DNA of 64,000 nucleotides. Origin: Dromiciops gliroides (lineage: Eukaryota > Chordata > Mammalia > Microbiotheria > Microbiotheriidae). The notes under the pieces are model-generated. The model saw only the letters and a list, made by a program, of their open reading frames with translations, did no database searches and had not been told where the DNA came from. Positions within the stretch are counted from its first letter, which is position 1. Every line of letters begins with the position of its first letter. Below, piece after piece: positions 21,215 to 32,025 of the stretch. Made by a program: the position numbers and the translations under genes. The DNA lies in the NCBI RefSeq assembly GCF_019393635.1, contig NC_057863.1:625746291-625810290 (forward strand). Direction: 5' to 3'.

Positions 21215-21770
21215 TAGGCTTGTCTAAAAGACTATCCGAAGGAGAACTCACACAGGGCTAGTGCTCACATGGTGGTGAGAAGTGATACAAGGACACTCTC
21301 AAGGCCTCTCTGAATAACTTCGGAATTGATTGTGAAACATGGGAGACACGGGCACAGGACTGCCCAGCATTGCATACCCTCGTCAGGTCAGAGAAGATAT
21401 AAGCAAAGCAAAATTGAAGTAGCTCAAAAGAAATTTGATATGCACAAATTTAGAGAATGTTCATATGAACTGTTTTTTTTTTTTTTTTAGTGAGGCAATT
21501 GGGGTTAAGTGACTTGCCCAGGGTCACACAGCTAGTAAGTGTTAAGTGTCTGAGGCTGGATTTGAACTCAGGTACTCCTGACTCCAGGGCTGGTGCTCTA
21601 TCCACTGCACCACCTAGCTGCCCCCATATGAACTATTTTTGCCTGACCTGTGGTAGGGCATTCCGAGCTCATATTGGTCCGATCAGCCACAGTTGGACAC
21701 ATGATAACTTGACTCTAACATAGTGATGTCATTCTGATCCTCTTTGAGAACGAAGGGCAACAACCACCAA
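21215..21770 (+). mobile_element. Non-LTR LINE 3' end (RTE/CR1-type C-terminus)
   Basis: The C-terminal end of a LINE ORF is readable, split by a SINE. It ends in a zinc-finger-like CGRAFRAHIGPISHS motif (21645-21690), typical of the tail of some non-LTR ORFs, then the 3' UTR 'tctgatcctctttgagaacg' and CAA-rich end. The left part encodes text like 'AHGGEK.YKDTLKASLNNF'. It shares its last 25 nt with the (CAA)n-tailed SINE family here. Exact clade uncertain. Confidence 0.7.
21472..21624 (-). repeat. CORE-SINE nested in the LINE
   Basis: Antisense copy with the TTTTTTAGTGAGGC tail. TSD CATATGAACT at 21462-21471 and 21625-21634. Confidence 0.95.
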
Positions 21771-21772
21771 TC

Positions 21773-22015
21773 ACCATTCCATCACAGTCATATACCACAA
21801 CTTGTTCAGCCATTCCCCAATTGATGGGCATCGCCTCAATTTCCAGCTCTTTGCCACCACAAAGAGAGCTGTTTAAATATTTTGGAACATATAGGCCCTT
21901 TTCCTTTTTCCTTGATCACCTTAGGAAACAGACCTAATAGTGGTATTGCTAGGTCAAAGGGTAGATATACAGTTTTATAAATCTTTGGCCATCATTCCAG
22001 ATTGTTCTCCAACTA
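21773..22015 (-). mobile_element. L1 3' UTR fragment
   Basis: 'gtcatataccacaacttgtt', 'cagccattccccaattgatg' and 'aatagtggtattgctaggtc' are L1 3' UTR text, antisense. This copy lacks the small MITE found in the 19-kb copy. Confidence 0.88.
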
Positions 22016-22059
22016 TTTTATTTGTTCCAAACGTCTTCTCTCCTTGATCCTTTCTCACC

Positions 22060-22880
22060 CTTTCATCTATCTTACCCTTTTTTCTGAGTACTTGGCCTCC
22101 TTATTCCTTGAAAAAAAATGAGGCTCCTTGTTGAAAGTTCCCTCTCCCCCTCTTCTCCTTATCTCATATCTCTCTGACATCCTTCCCTCTAGTCTCTGAT
22201 GATGTCTCTGCCCTTGTGCTTTCCAAGATCAACCTCTCTATAAGCAATGGTGGTCCCATCCCCTCAGCAAATTGCCCCCATCATGCCTATCTACTGGTTT
22301 TTTTCCCTGTGACCATTCCTTCTAAGTTTTCTTTTCTGGATCTTCATCTAGAAGTCAAGCTCCATAACTGGGTGCCTCCCAGGGCTCTGTCTTTCTTCTT
22401 TCCTTGGTAGATTCTCTCACTTGGTTATTTCACTAACTCCCATAGGCTCAATTATCATCTCTATGTTCAGATCTATTTATGTGGCCCTAGTCTCTCTCTT
22501 GAGCTCCAATCCTGCGTCAGGCATTTTGAAATGGGTGTCCCATAGGCACCTCAAACTCAGCATGTACAAAACAGAACTCATTATCTTTATGTAACTTCCA
22601 ATCTCTTCGGGCCTGATTCACACAGATTACTGCAAGAGCCTCCTAATTGGATTCCCTTCTTCAAGTCTCTCTCTTCCAATCCATCCTCCACATAGCAGTC
22701 AAATCAATGTTGCTAAATTGTGGAACAGACTGTATAGCCCCCTACTCAATAAACTCCACTGGCTTCCTGCTGCTGCTAGGATCCAATAGAAATTCTTCTG
22801 TTTGACATTTAAATCTTTTTACAACCTGGTCCCTTCTGTTTCTAGGCTTTTAACACATTACACCCTCACAAACCCCAGGA
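22060..22880 (+). mobile_element. L2-type LINE, reverse-transcriptase part and 3' region
   Basis: Contains L2 text from 'ctctctgacatccttccctc' through 'gtgcctcccagggctctgtc' (the RT region around the GSVLGPLLF-type motif), 'ggcacctcaaactcagcatg' and 'ctggcttcctgctgctgcta'. Frames are broken by many changes. Old. Confidence 0.8.
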
Positions 22881-22883
22881 TAG

Positions 22884-23032
22884 ATTTTTTTTTTTTGGTG
22901 AGGCAATTGGGGTTAAGTGACTTGCCCAGGGTCACACAGCTAGTAAGTGTCAAGGGTCTGAGGCTGGATTTGAACTCAGGTCCTCCTGAATCCAAGGCCA
23001 TTGCTTTATCCATTGTGCCACCTAGCTGCCCC
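22884..23032 (-). repeat. CORE-SINE
   Basis: Antisense copy 'ttggtgaggcaattggggtt' to 'ctagctgccccagg', next to the L2 end. Confidence 0.93.
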
Positions 23033-23370
23033 AGGAATGCTATTTTAGAGGAAATGTTATGTTAATTAGAAGACATGTTACAAGGATAGAGACAAGACTC
23101 ATCAGCATATAGGACATGGAGGATGAGAGAGATTGAGGAGTGAAGGATGACCTCTAGGTTGGGAACTTGGGAGAAATGTGATGCCCTTGATAGTTTTTTT
23201 TTTTAGTGAGGCAATTGGGGTTAAGTGACTTGCCCAGGGTCACACAGCTAGTAAGTGTTAAGTGTCTGAGGCCGGATTTGAACTCAGGTACTCCTGACTC
23301 CAGGGCCGGTGCCCTATCCACTGCGCCACCTAGCCGCCCCGATGCCCTTGATAGTAATAGGAAAATAATA
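23033..23370. repeat. Old unclassified repeat with nested CORE-SINE
   Basis: Flanking text ('agacaagactcatcagcata', 'ggatgacctctaggttggga') matches the same old family as the block at 28.9-31.2 kb. An antisense CORE-SINE at 23194-23340 has TSD GATGCCCTTGATAG at 23180-23193 and 23341-23354. Confidence 0.75.
23194..23340 (-). repeat. CORE-SINE
   Basis: Antisense copy with an exact 14-bp TSD GATGCCCTTGATAG. High similarity to consensus and an exact TSD suggest a young insertion. Confidence 0.95.
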
Positions 23371-23384
23371 ACTAAGATTTATGT

Positions 23385-23615
23385 AGAGCTTTAAGGTTGT
23401 GTAATTTTGTCCTCACCATGAGGTAGGTTCTATAATTATCCCCGTTTTACAAATGACGAAACTGAGGCTGAAAGAGGTTAAGGGATTTGCACAGATTCAT
23501 AGAGCTATTATGTGTCTGAGGCAGGATTTGAACTTAGTTCTTCTTCTTCTTCTTTTGAACTTAGTTCTTCTTGACTCCAAATCCAGCACTTTCTCCACTG
23601 TGCCACTTTCCTTGA
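23385..23615 (-). repeat. MIR SINE
   Basis: 'cctcaccatgaggtaggttc', 'aatgacgaaactgaggctga', 'gaggcaggatttgaacttag'. It contains a short (TTC)n expansion with a local duplication of GAACTTAGTTCTTCTT. Confidence 0.8.
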
Positions 23616-24019
23616 CAGAAAGACATTGCAAAATTATAATGTAATTCTGGTTTTCTTCATCTCATTTAAACTATAGCTATATTTGAGGTCTTATGTTGTT
23701 CTTTTTAACCTAAATGCCTCTATTTTGCCATAAAAACAAAACCCAAACCCACACAAGACTCACTAGTCTTCTATGAATCAATAATTGGCCCCATTTGGCC
23801 GCCATGGTCCATTAGGGCTAAAAGCAAAAGTACACCAAGCACTGAAAGCATCAGTTACCGGCATCATCTCCAACTCTGTGACCTTACCTCCCACTTACAA
23901 TCTGCTAATAGCTAGAGCTGGGTCACAGTGAATCCACCATCCCTGGAAAGCTTTAAGAGGGGACAAGATGATCATTTGTTAAGGATGTTGTGGAAGGGAT
24001 TCCTATTTAGGTATGCAGT

Positions 24020-24180
24020 GGATTCATCCATTTTGAGATTTTATCAATCCAACCTCATCCCATCCCATTCCAGTCCATCCAATCCCATCCCATCTCATTC
24101 CATTCCATCTCATCCTATCCCATTCTTTTTCATTCTATCACATCTTATCCTATTTTATCCAATCCTATTTAATCCAAATG
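24020..24180. repeat. CATCC/CATTC-rich low-complexity block
   Basis: Repeated TCCCATCC/TCATTCC text leading into the (CA)n array. No coding content. Confidence 0.8.
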
Positions 24181-24182
24181 AA

Positions 24183-24183
<1 letters not shown>

Positions 24184-24244
<61 letters not shown>
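24184..24244. repeat. (CA)n microsatellite, about 30 units
   Basis: Uninterrupted CA dinucleotide run of about 61 bp. Confidence 0.97.
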
Positions 24245-24245
<1 letters not shown>

Positions 24246-24426
24246 GCAAACCATTTCTTAAATACTTTCTTGGTATAAGACAATAAAGATACAAAGACAA
24301 AAGGAGAGCCAGTCCTTGCCTTCCAAGAGCTTATTATGGGAATGCAGCTCAGGAACCTATAAGTATATGTCCAATAATTTGGAGAGGAGAAGCAAATTTC
24401 CAACAAGAGGGACCAGGAAGGGTTTT

Positions 24427-24589
24427 GGTTTTGTTTGTTTGTTTGATTGTTTTTTTGGTGGGGCAATTAGGGTTAAGTGACTTGCCCAGGGTCACACAGC
24501 TAATAAGTGTCAAGTGTCTGAGGCTGGATTTGAACTCAGGTCCTCCTGAATCCAGGGCCAGTGCTTTATCCACTGTGCCACCTAGCTGC
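24427..24589 (-). repeat. CORE-SINE
   Basis: Antisense copy 'tttggtggggcaattagggt' to 'ctagctgcc'. TSD CCAGGAAGGGTTTT at 24413-24426 and 24590-24603. Confidence 0.95.
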
Positions 24590-24699
24590 CCAGGAAGGGT
24601 TTTCCATAAGAATTTGCAAAGGAGCTAAGCTTTGAAGGAAGTCAGAGATTCTAAGAGGCAGAGACCAACACACCAAGCAGTTAACATGCACTTATTATT

Positions 24700-24885
24700 T
24701 TTTTTAATCATAAAAGTATTTTATTATTTTCTAGTTACATGTAGAGATAGTTTTCAACATTTGTTTTCATAAGATTTCTAGTTCCAAGTTTTTCTCCCTC
24801 CCTTCCTTCCCTCCCCCCTCCCCAAGACAGCAAGCAATCTGATATAGGTTATATATGTACAATCACACTAAACATACTTCTGCAT
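24700..24885 (-). mobile_element. L1 3' terminus
   Basis: 'gtattttattattttctagt', 'cttccctcccccctccccaa', 'gacagcaagcaatctgatat': the last 180 bp of L1, antisense, in a young-looking form. Confidence 0.9.
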
Positions 24886-24887
24886 TA

Positions 24888-25135
24888 GTCAGTCAACATG
24901 CACTTATTAAGTGCTTACTGTATATATGTATATACACAGACACAGACACAGACACACACATATATGGCAAGCACTGTGCTAAGCACTGGGGATGCCAAAA
25001 AGTCAAAAAGTTGTTCTTTCACTCAAGGAGCTCATATTCAAATGGAGGAGACAACATTTAAATAATCAGGTACATAAAAGATATAAACAGAGTAGGTGGA
25101 AAGTTATGGGCAGAAAAGGCTGAGAAGGGAGGGGC
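24888..25135. repeat. Old dispersed repeat (gcacttattaagtgcttact type)
   Basis: 'cacttattaagtgcttactg', 'aagcactgtgctaagcactg' and 'ctcaaggagctcatattcaa' match the widespread therian repeat also present at 28855-29290. It contains a small (ACAGAC)n expansion at about 24936-24960. Confidence 0.7.
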
Positions 25136-25142
25136 ACATCTA

Positions 25143-25383
25143 TTGTGAGACCAGGAACTCCAAATTAAGATAAGCCCTCCCCTGTACCTCCTTAAGGAGG
25201 AGATGATTATAATGAGACTGATAATCAATTTATCCATACTATAAATATAACTGTCTTTTCTTTCCTTATTTGATAGATACCTTTCCACTTTTCTGGTTCT
25301 ATCCCTGTGTTCACTTACTGTATTGCAATAAAACTTGGGAAACTGAGTCACTGAGTCTTGTAATTCTTTTGGGACGGCTTACA
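25143..25383 (+). mobile_element. Partial LTR, family A
   Basis: Contains 'aggaactccaaattaagata', 'gactgataatcaatttatcc' and 'gcaataaaacttgggaaact', the 3' third of the LTR seen at 10193, 33734 and 38934. Its 5' part is missing. It lacks the passenger SINE. Fossil. Confidence 0.85.
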
Positions 25384-25387
25384 CCCT

Positions 25388-25895
25388 GGCAAAATGATGA
25401 TTGCAGCCATGAAATTAAAAGACACTTGCTCGTTAGAAGGAAAATTATGGTAAATCTGTACAGCATACTAAAAACAGAGACATCACCTTGTTGACAATGG
25501 TTCATAGAGTCAAAGCTGTGGTTTTTCCAGTAGCAACATGTGACTGTGAGTGTAGGATTATAAAGAAAGTTGAGCACCACAGAATCAATGTTTTCAAATT
25601 ATGATGCTGGAGAAAACTTTTGAGAGTCCCCTGGACAGTAAGGAGATCAAATCACTCAATACTTAGAGAAATTAATTCAGATTATTCACTAGAAGGTCAA
25701 ATACTGAAGCCAAAGCTTAAATAATTTGACCACATAATGAGAAGACAGCACTCATAGGAAAAGAACCTGATTTTGGGAAAGATTGAAGGTGAAAGAAAAA
25801 GGGGAACGTCAGATGTTGAGATGGATAGATGATGTCATGGAAACAATGAACATGAACTTGAACAGACTTCTTCAATATTGGAGTCGCCACATAAT
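25388..25895 (+). mobile_element. BovB (RTE) LINE 3' end
   Basis: 'aaatgatgattgcagccatg', 'catactaaaaacagagacat', 'gtggtttttccagtagcaac', 'gatgctggagaaaacttttg', 'gagagtcccctggacagtaa' follow the BovB ORF C-terminal and 3' text closely, including a readable SPLDSKEI stretch. Frames are broken. BovB is known from marsupials as well as ruminants and squamates and is the classic horizontally transferred LINE. Confidence 0.85.
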
Positions 25896-26069
25896 GCTAT
25901 TTTCTCGATTTACAGAATGACTGCTATGCTCTACTCTGTCCCCAAATAAAGATAACATAAATATGTTAATTGTGGAATTAATTTCTATATAATATGTTAA
26001 ATATATAAAATATAATATTTTATATTGATAATAAAAGTCATGGATATAGATGTGGGGGAAAAAACCTAA

Positions 26070-26240
26070 AGGTGACTCATCTGGTCCAACCCTCTTATTT
26101 TACAGATGAGGAAACTGATTCCCAGAAAAATGAAGCAGCTTGCCCAAGGTCACACAAGTAGCAAATAGCAGAGTTACTATTTGGGCCAGGTCCCATAGCT
26201 TTCAATATATTGCTCCTTCTTCCACTATAATCACAATACC
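26070..26240 (-). repeat. MIR SINE
   Basis: 'catctggtccaaccctctta', 'cagatgaggaaactgattcc', 'cttgcccaaggtcacacaag'. Antisense MIR. Confidence 0.8.
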
Positions 26241-26509
26241 TCTTTAGTTAGGGTGACCACTTTTCAGGTATGTCATAGAAGGGATTCTTGATCAGTTACC
26301 AACTGGGTTCAATGGATTCTGGGATCCCTTCCAGTTCTGAGTTCTGTGCATCTTCTGTCTCTCACTGACTGACTTTGCCTAGAACCTCACCAAGAAAATT
26401 GAGGCCACTGGCCATGAGCTCCTTCATCTTCACTAATCTGCACCCCAAAATCCCTCATCATCTTCAGCTGTTCAGCTGTCCCCTCCTCTGTTACTGGCCC
26501 ACCAAGGAA

Positions 26510-26590
26510 GATCATAGAATTATAGATTCAGGGTTAGAAGGGGCCTTAGAAAGTATCCAGTTCAAATCCTTTATTTTATATTTGAAGAAA
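26510..26590 (-). repeat. MIR fragment
   Basis: 'catagaattatagattcagg', 'agaaggggccttagaaagta', 'tccagttcaaatcctttatt'. MIR-type. Confidence 0.6.
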
Positions 26591-26591
26591 G

Positions 26592-27055
26592 TATGAGAAA
26601 ATAATTAACCACACCTTTACCCTTCAGTGGCCTCTTCCCTTATGTAATCGATAGAGTTCATTTTAATTTGGACCAGGTCATGTCAACCAATGGAATTGAA
26701 TGATGCTAACCAATTAGCTTTGATCAATGTATAATGACCCGCCTCTATCAAAAGAGGCTAAAGGGGCAGCTAGGTGGTGCAGTGGATAGAGCACCAGCCC
26801 TGGAGTCAGGAGTACCTGAGTTCAAATCTGGCCTCAGGCACTTAACACTTACTAGCTATGTGACCCTGGGCAAGTCACTTAACCCCCATTGCCTCACTAA
26901 AAAAAAAAAAAAAAGAGGATAAAACCCTTGACTACTTGAGGCTTCCTCTCTTCACTCCCTTGATCTGCTCCTTTGGCTCAGAGTGCTGTCTCTTGGAGTG
27001 CACTCTTCCTCTTAGGACTATAGGTGTGAAGGCCTGAGACTATGAGAAGTTAGGG
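26592..27055 (+). mobile_element. LTR related to the 44.3-kb LTR
   Basis: Shares with 44318-44975 the core AACCAATGGAATTGAATGAT and 'gctaaccaattagctt', with CCAAT boxes in the U3. A CORE-SINE interrupts it. The 3' limit is uncertain. Fossil. Confidence 0.6.
26761..26910 (+). repeat. CORE-SINE nested in the LTR
   Basis: Sense copy 'ggggcagctaggtggtgcag' to 'attgcctcactaaaaaa'. TSD AAAAGAGGCTA / AAAAGAGGATA at 26750-26760 and 26911-26921. Confidence 0.94.
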
Positions 27056-27059
27056 AGAA

Positions 27060-27188
27060 GAAACTGAGGTAATCAGGGTTAAGAGACTTGCCAAGGTCCC
27101 ATAGTTAGTGTCTGAGGCTGGATTTGAACTCAGGTCCTCCTGAATCCGGGGCTGGTGCTTTAGCCAATATACCACCTAGCTGCCCCTG
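27060..27188 (-). repeat. CORE-SINE, tail lost
   Basis: Antisense copy 'gaaactgaggtaatcagggt' to 'accacctagctgcccc'. Diverged. Confidence 0.82.
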
Positions 27189-27490
27189 TTTTTCCTTCAT
27201 TCTTGAAGAAGACTGTGACATTGGGGTGATATCATGACTTGAAGTGAATTGGATTTAAGTGAGGGAGAGCTGTGCAAGGTCACCAATGTCACTCTTCCCC
27301 CCCAGAGCCTTCTGGGTTCAGTGGCAAGATGTATATCAGGATGACTGGAGATGTACCCAGATATTTAAGACAATTTGGGTTAAGTGACTTGCCCAGGGTC
27401 ACACAGCTAGTGTCTGAGGTGAGATTTGAACTTAGGTCCATTTCAACTTCAAGGCCAGTGCTCTAATCACTGCACCATCTAGCTGCCCTA
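27189..27490 (-). repeat. Composite SINE, (CAA)-tailed family
   Basis: Antisense: 'ttccttcattcttgaagaag', 'gaattggatttaagtgaggg', 'gatgactggagatgtaccca', then CORE body to 'accatctagctgccc'. Same order of parts as at 14388-14662. Confidence 0.78.
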
Positions 27491-28344
27491 GATGAACAAT
27501 TTATTTTGATGACAGGGCACAGTAACTTTGAATTCCAATTAACTGAAATGTTATTCCCCCTAAAAATAATTTGATTCTTCTCATTAGTACACCTATATTA
27601 CAAAAGAAATAGTGCCCTTACTATTATTGTATTTTGAATTTTGTCAATAAAAAATTTGTGGGGAATTGCTTTTTCTGTTCTTATATAAGTATCTACATAA
27701 TACCCTCAAATTGCCTCTTGGCCTACAGAGCATAAAATATTTACTATCTGGCCCTTTGCGGAAAAGTTTGTTGATGCTTTGTCTAGACTTAATAAAGTGA
27801 CAGAGAAAATGTGAATAATGCAGAGTAAATGTATAAGTGTAGCATCTATACATTTTCAGAGAGATGGTGTTTAAATAGTTACCATCACACCCCTCTTGAT
27901 TGACTGACCAATTGACTAGATGAGTTCTGAGGTCCCTTTTGACTCTGAGATCCTATAATTTTTGGACATTTTAGAGGGAAAACTACATTATGATGTAATT
28001 CCTTGGCAATTCCATATTCTAACCTTTTTGGACTGGGTCCAACCAACTTCTCTTTATTCTTTCATCCTTTCATTCTCTCCATTATTCCTTTATTCAGCAA
28101 AGGATTTATGGGCGCTCTGAGGGGGATACCTAGAAGAAGGAAGTGCCCATGACCTCACCAACCCTGTTGAGGCTTGAATCTGCCTAACATCCACAGTAGA
28201 TACTATGATGAGTTAAAAGGAAACAGAAACAATACCAGACAAGGTTTCTGTCCCCAGGGATATAACTGGGGTCTGTGGAAGTGTGGGTAGCAGTTGGTCT
28301 GAGCATAGTAATAAAGTAGGGGCAAGGGAACCCTGGAGTTAAGT

Positions 28345-28480
28345 TTTTTTTGTGTGTGTGTGAGGCAATTGGGGTTAAGTGACTTGTCCAGGGTCACACA
28401 ACTAGTAAGTGTCAAGTATCTAAGGCCGGATTTGAACTGAGCTCCTCCTGACTGCAGGGCCAGTGCTCTATCCACTGAGA
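28345..28480 (-). repeat. CORE-SINE, 5' truncated
   Basis: Antisense copy with a GTGTGTGTG-altered tail and body to 'tgctctatccactgag'. The head is missing. Confidence 0.9.
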
Positions 28481-29328
28481 TTATTCTTATAATAATAATC
28501 CTTGTCCCTTCTCCCAAGGATGCTTCCTGGGGAACTAGTGAGTGTTCATTTATTCTTGGAATGATGGACTCAGAAACGTAAGGAACTCCAAGGTTCATTG
28601 AGTCTAATCCATATTGGAACAAACATTAGGGCCTTACATTAGCCCCAACAAGTAGCCATCCAGTTTCTGCTTGAAAATTCCCAGTAACAAGGAATTTTCC
28701 ATCTTCCAGGACAGTTTGTTTCACTGTGGACAGTTCTGGGTGTTGGAAAGATGAAGCAGTGTTTCCAAGTGAATAGAGAGAGGCTGTGGATTCAGGAAGA
28801 TTTGCCTTCCACTCCTGCCTGGAACACATACTGGCTGTTACTTTAACTCTCAGAGTCAGTAAATATTTACTCAGAACTAGGTTAAATGCTGGAAATTAAA
28901 CAAAAAGACAAAATACAACAAAGTAGCCCCTGCCCTCAGGGAGCTCCCAGTCTAACTGTTGAGACAATATGCAAACAACTATGTACAAAGAAGATACAGA
29001 TGGGATAAATGGAGATGATCAATAGAGGGAGGGTACTAGAAGCTTTTTGTCAAAAGTGGGATTTTAGTTGGAATTTCAAGAAAGCTGAGAGGGAAGATGA
29101 GACAGGAGAGAATTCTTGGCATGGGGGATAGCCAGTGACAAGTGCCCTGAGTGAGGAGATGGAGAGTCTTGTTCAGCAAGAAGGCCAGTGTCACTGAATG
29201 GGTGGGCAGTGAAGTTTAAGTTGCCTGGAAAGGTAGGAGGGAGTCAGGTTATGAAAAGATTTGAAGGGCACATAAAGGATTTTTTATTTGATCTTGGAGA
29301 TAAGGCGTTACTGTAGTTTATTGAATGA

Positions 29329-29354
29329 TGTGTGTGTGTGTGTGTGTGTGTGTG
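29329..29354. repeat. (TG)n microsatellite
   Basis: About 13 TG units inside the old repeat block. Confidence 0.9.
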
Positions 29355-29676
29355 ACTTGGTTGGACCTGAGCTTTGGGAAGATCGATTTGACAGGTGAGT
29401 GGAGATTGGACTGCAGTGGGGAAAGACCTGAAGCCAGGAGGCCTGCCAGCAGGCTATTGCAACAATCTAGGCTGGAGGTGATGGGCATCAGGGTGATGGC
29501 AGGGTCAGAGGAGAGAAGGGGACATATGGGAGGGATGTTGTGAAGGTAGAAGTGATAGGACTTGGAAATAGATTGGACATGGGGAGATGAGAAAGAGTGA
29601 GGAGTCTAGGATAATACCTAGGTTGTAAGCCTGGGTGACTGGGTGGATGGTAGTGCACTCAACAGTAACAGGGTTG

Positions 29677-30050
29677 TTGTTGTTGTTGCTTGTCCTTCAT
29701 TCTCAAAGAGGATCGTGATATTAGTCTGTCATGACTTGCAGTGAATTGGATTTAAGTGAGGGAAGGCTATGCAAAACCACCAGCCTCACTCTTTCCTCTG
29801 GAGTCATCTGGGTCCAGTGGCAAGATATGTATCAGGATGGGCAGCTAGGTGGCATGATGGATAAAATACTGGCCCTGGATTCAGGAGGACCTGAGTTCAA
29901 ATCTGGCCTCAGACACTTGACATTTACTAGCTGCGTGACCCTGGGCAAGTCACTTAACCCTCATTGCCCTGACCTTCCCCCCCCCCCCCGAAAAATAAAA
30001 AGATATATATCAGGATGATGACTGGAGATAGCACAGGATGCAGTGGGAGA
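29677..30050 (-). repeat. (CAA)n-tailed SINE split by a CORE-SINE
   Basis: Antisense copy: (GTTGTT)n at 29675-29690 is the tail, followed by 'tccttcattctcaaagagga' and 'ggatttaagtgagggaaggc'. The body resumes after the insert at 30018 with 'atgactggagatagcacagg'. Confidence 0.78.
29840..30000 (+). repeat. CORE-SINE nested in the (CAA)n-tailed SINE
   Basis: Sense copy with a tail containing a run of Cs ('gaccttccccc ...'). TSD AGATATGTATCAGGATG at 29823-29839 and AGATATATATCAGGATG at 30001-30017. Confidence 0.94.
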
Positions 30051-30165
30051 CCTTGGCTTTTTAAGCTGAGGCCTTTCTCAGGTCTCACTTTGGCTGAGAT
30101 AACACCCATTCAGTGATTAAAGTTAGGTAATAAAAGAGTTAAAAGAAAGCATCTTTTACCTATGC

Positions 30166-30168
30166 AAA

Positions 30169-30202
<34 letters not shown>

Positions 30203-30305
30203 AGAAGAAGAAGAAGAAGAAGAAGAAGAAGAAGAAGGAGAAGGAGGAGGAGGAGGAGGAGGAGGAGGAGGAGGAGGAGGAGGAGGAGGAGGAGGAGAAG
30301 AGAGA
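30166..30305. repeat. (GAA)n(GAG)n homopurine tract, 140 nt
   Basis: Uninterrupted purine run made of GAA units then GAG units. Long leucine- or glutamate-type open frames across it are repeat artefacts. Such mirror-symmetric purine tracts can form triplex DNA. Confidence 0.97.
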
Positions 30306-31319
30306 CTGAACTAATGAATAAATAAGTAACAAGGAAGTTGGGAAGAAAAGAAAGCCTGAGGGGAAGCATAAATTAGTTTGGGTTTGGACATATTAAGATC
30401 CAGTCTGACATTTCCATTTGGCAGGTGGCGATGGCCAGACTTGGAGGTTAGGGCTGGATAAGTAGAGAAGAGATGATAGTTGAATCTATGAGAGCTGATC
30501 AGATATCCAATTGAAATAGACTTAGGGGAGAAGGAGGAGGGCCCAGGAGAGAGCCTGGGAGGACACCCATGGTCAGTGGGTGTGACCTGAATCAGATCCA
30601 GCCAAAGGAACAGAGAAGGAGGGGTCAGAGAAGTAGGAGGAGCCAAAATCTTGGGAAGAGAATTTGAAGGGGAAGAGGGCTATTGACCAAGAGGTCAAGT
30701 AGGATGCAGAGTAGGTCTGGTGACTAAGAGACCTTTAGTAACTCTGGAGAGAACAGTTTTGGGTGAATAATGAGTTTGGAAGCTGACTTGAAGAGAACAC
30801 AGAAGAGGGTTAAGTCAAGTCAACAGGCATTGATTAAGGGTCTTCTATGTGACTGGGACCACCAACAGCTGCAGGAGGTCCCAGTCTCATTGGAGAGACA
30901 ACATGGAAACCACATATATGTATAAATAAGGAATATGAAGGATAAATTGGAGATGGTCTCAGGAGACACTAAGATTGAGGAGGAAAGGCTTCTTGCAGCA
31001 ATGAGAGTGAGCCGGGAGGAAGCAGAAAGCATCGATTGTAGATGGCTTTCCAAGGAGTTTAGCCACAATAGGGAGGAGACAGACCAGATATAAGCTGAGG
31101 TTCCCTAGAGGATGGAGAACTCATTACTGTGTTTGTAGGTAATAGGGAAGCAGTCAATAGACAAGAAGAGGTTGAAGATTAATAAGAGATTAGGAATGAA
31201 AGAGGGGGCAATGCTGGAGAAGATAGAAGGAAGGAAATGAGCATTTTATAAATTTATTTAATACTTTATTTTATACTTAGTATAGTATTTATTGAATTTA
31301 TTGAATTCAAATTTATTGA

Positions 31320-31558
31320 ATACTATGTACCAAGCCTTAGCTTTACAAGTTTTATCTCATTTGATCCTTACAACAGTCCTCGGAGATGGACGCTATTATT
31401 ATCACCCCCATTTTACAACTGAAGAAACTGAGACAAACAGGTTAAGTGACTTGCTCAGGGTCACATAGCAACTACCTCCTGAGACTGGGTTTGAACTCGT
31501 GCCTTTCTGACTCCAGGTCTAGCTCTCCATCCATTGTACCACCCAGTTGCCTTTAGAT
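31320..31558 (-). repeat. MIR SINE, near full length
   Basis: 'ttgatccttacaacagtcct', 'cccccattttacaactgaag', 'gttaagtgacttgctcaggg', 'tccatccattgtaccaccca'. Antisense. Confidence 0.88.
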
Positions 31559-31797
31559 GGATGGAAAGGCATAGTATGTTTGACTTTTGTAAGGAGAAGG
31601 GCTGTCTCTTCATGTGAAACAGATGAAAGAGAAGATAGCAGGAGAAGGCATCTGGGTGATTTGACATGCGAAGGATCAGCCTCAATTTTTCAGTGGAAGA
31701 GGAAGGAAGATTCTTAGTTGGGAGGATGGAGGGAAGGGGAGTGATGGGAGGTTTGAGGAGGGATGGAAAGATTACGAGAAGCCTCAAAAGGATGATG

Positions 31798-32025
31798 CAG
31801 CAGTCCTCAAAGTACTGTGTAGGGACCCTTGGGGTCCCCAAGACTCTTTTGGGAAGTCTGTGATATTAGGACTATTTTTGTCATCATAAGAAGTCATTTT
31901 AATTTATAATATAATAAACACTGATGGCTATAACCTACATAAACAGAAGCCCCTTGGGGGCATTCTCACTAATTTTTTAAGTCTGTAAAGGGATACTGAG
32001 AGACCAAAAAAAATGAGAACTGTTG
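31798..32025 (+). mobile_element. hAT-Tip100-like DNA transposon fragment
   Basis: Left end 'cagcagtcctcaaagtactg', then 'cccttggggtccccaagact', 'atggctataacctacataaa', right end 'aaatgagaactgttg'. It resembles the Zaphod/Arthur group of non-autonomous hATs. Flanks GGATGATG and GGCTAATG match at 6 of 8 bases, fitting an old 8-bp TSD. Confidence 0.8.

Larger units (their letters stand above)
28850..31240. repeat. Long old interspersed repeat block
   Basis: Text such as 'cctgccctcagggagctccc', 'caaacaactatgtacaaaga', 'aagatcgatttgacaggtga', 'ctattgcaacaatctaggct' and 'ggccagacttggaggttagg' belongs to a widespread old therian repeat. Part of the pattern restarts near 30815 ('caagtcaacaggcattgatt'), so two copies may overlap. 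Nested inserts occupy 29677-30060 and 30166-30305. I cannot name the family with confidence. Confidence 0.55.
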
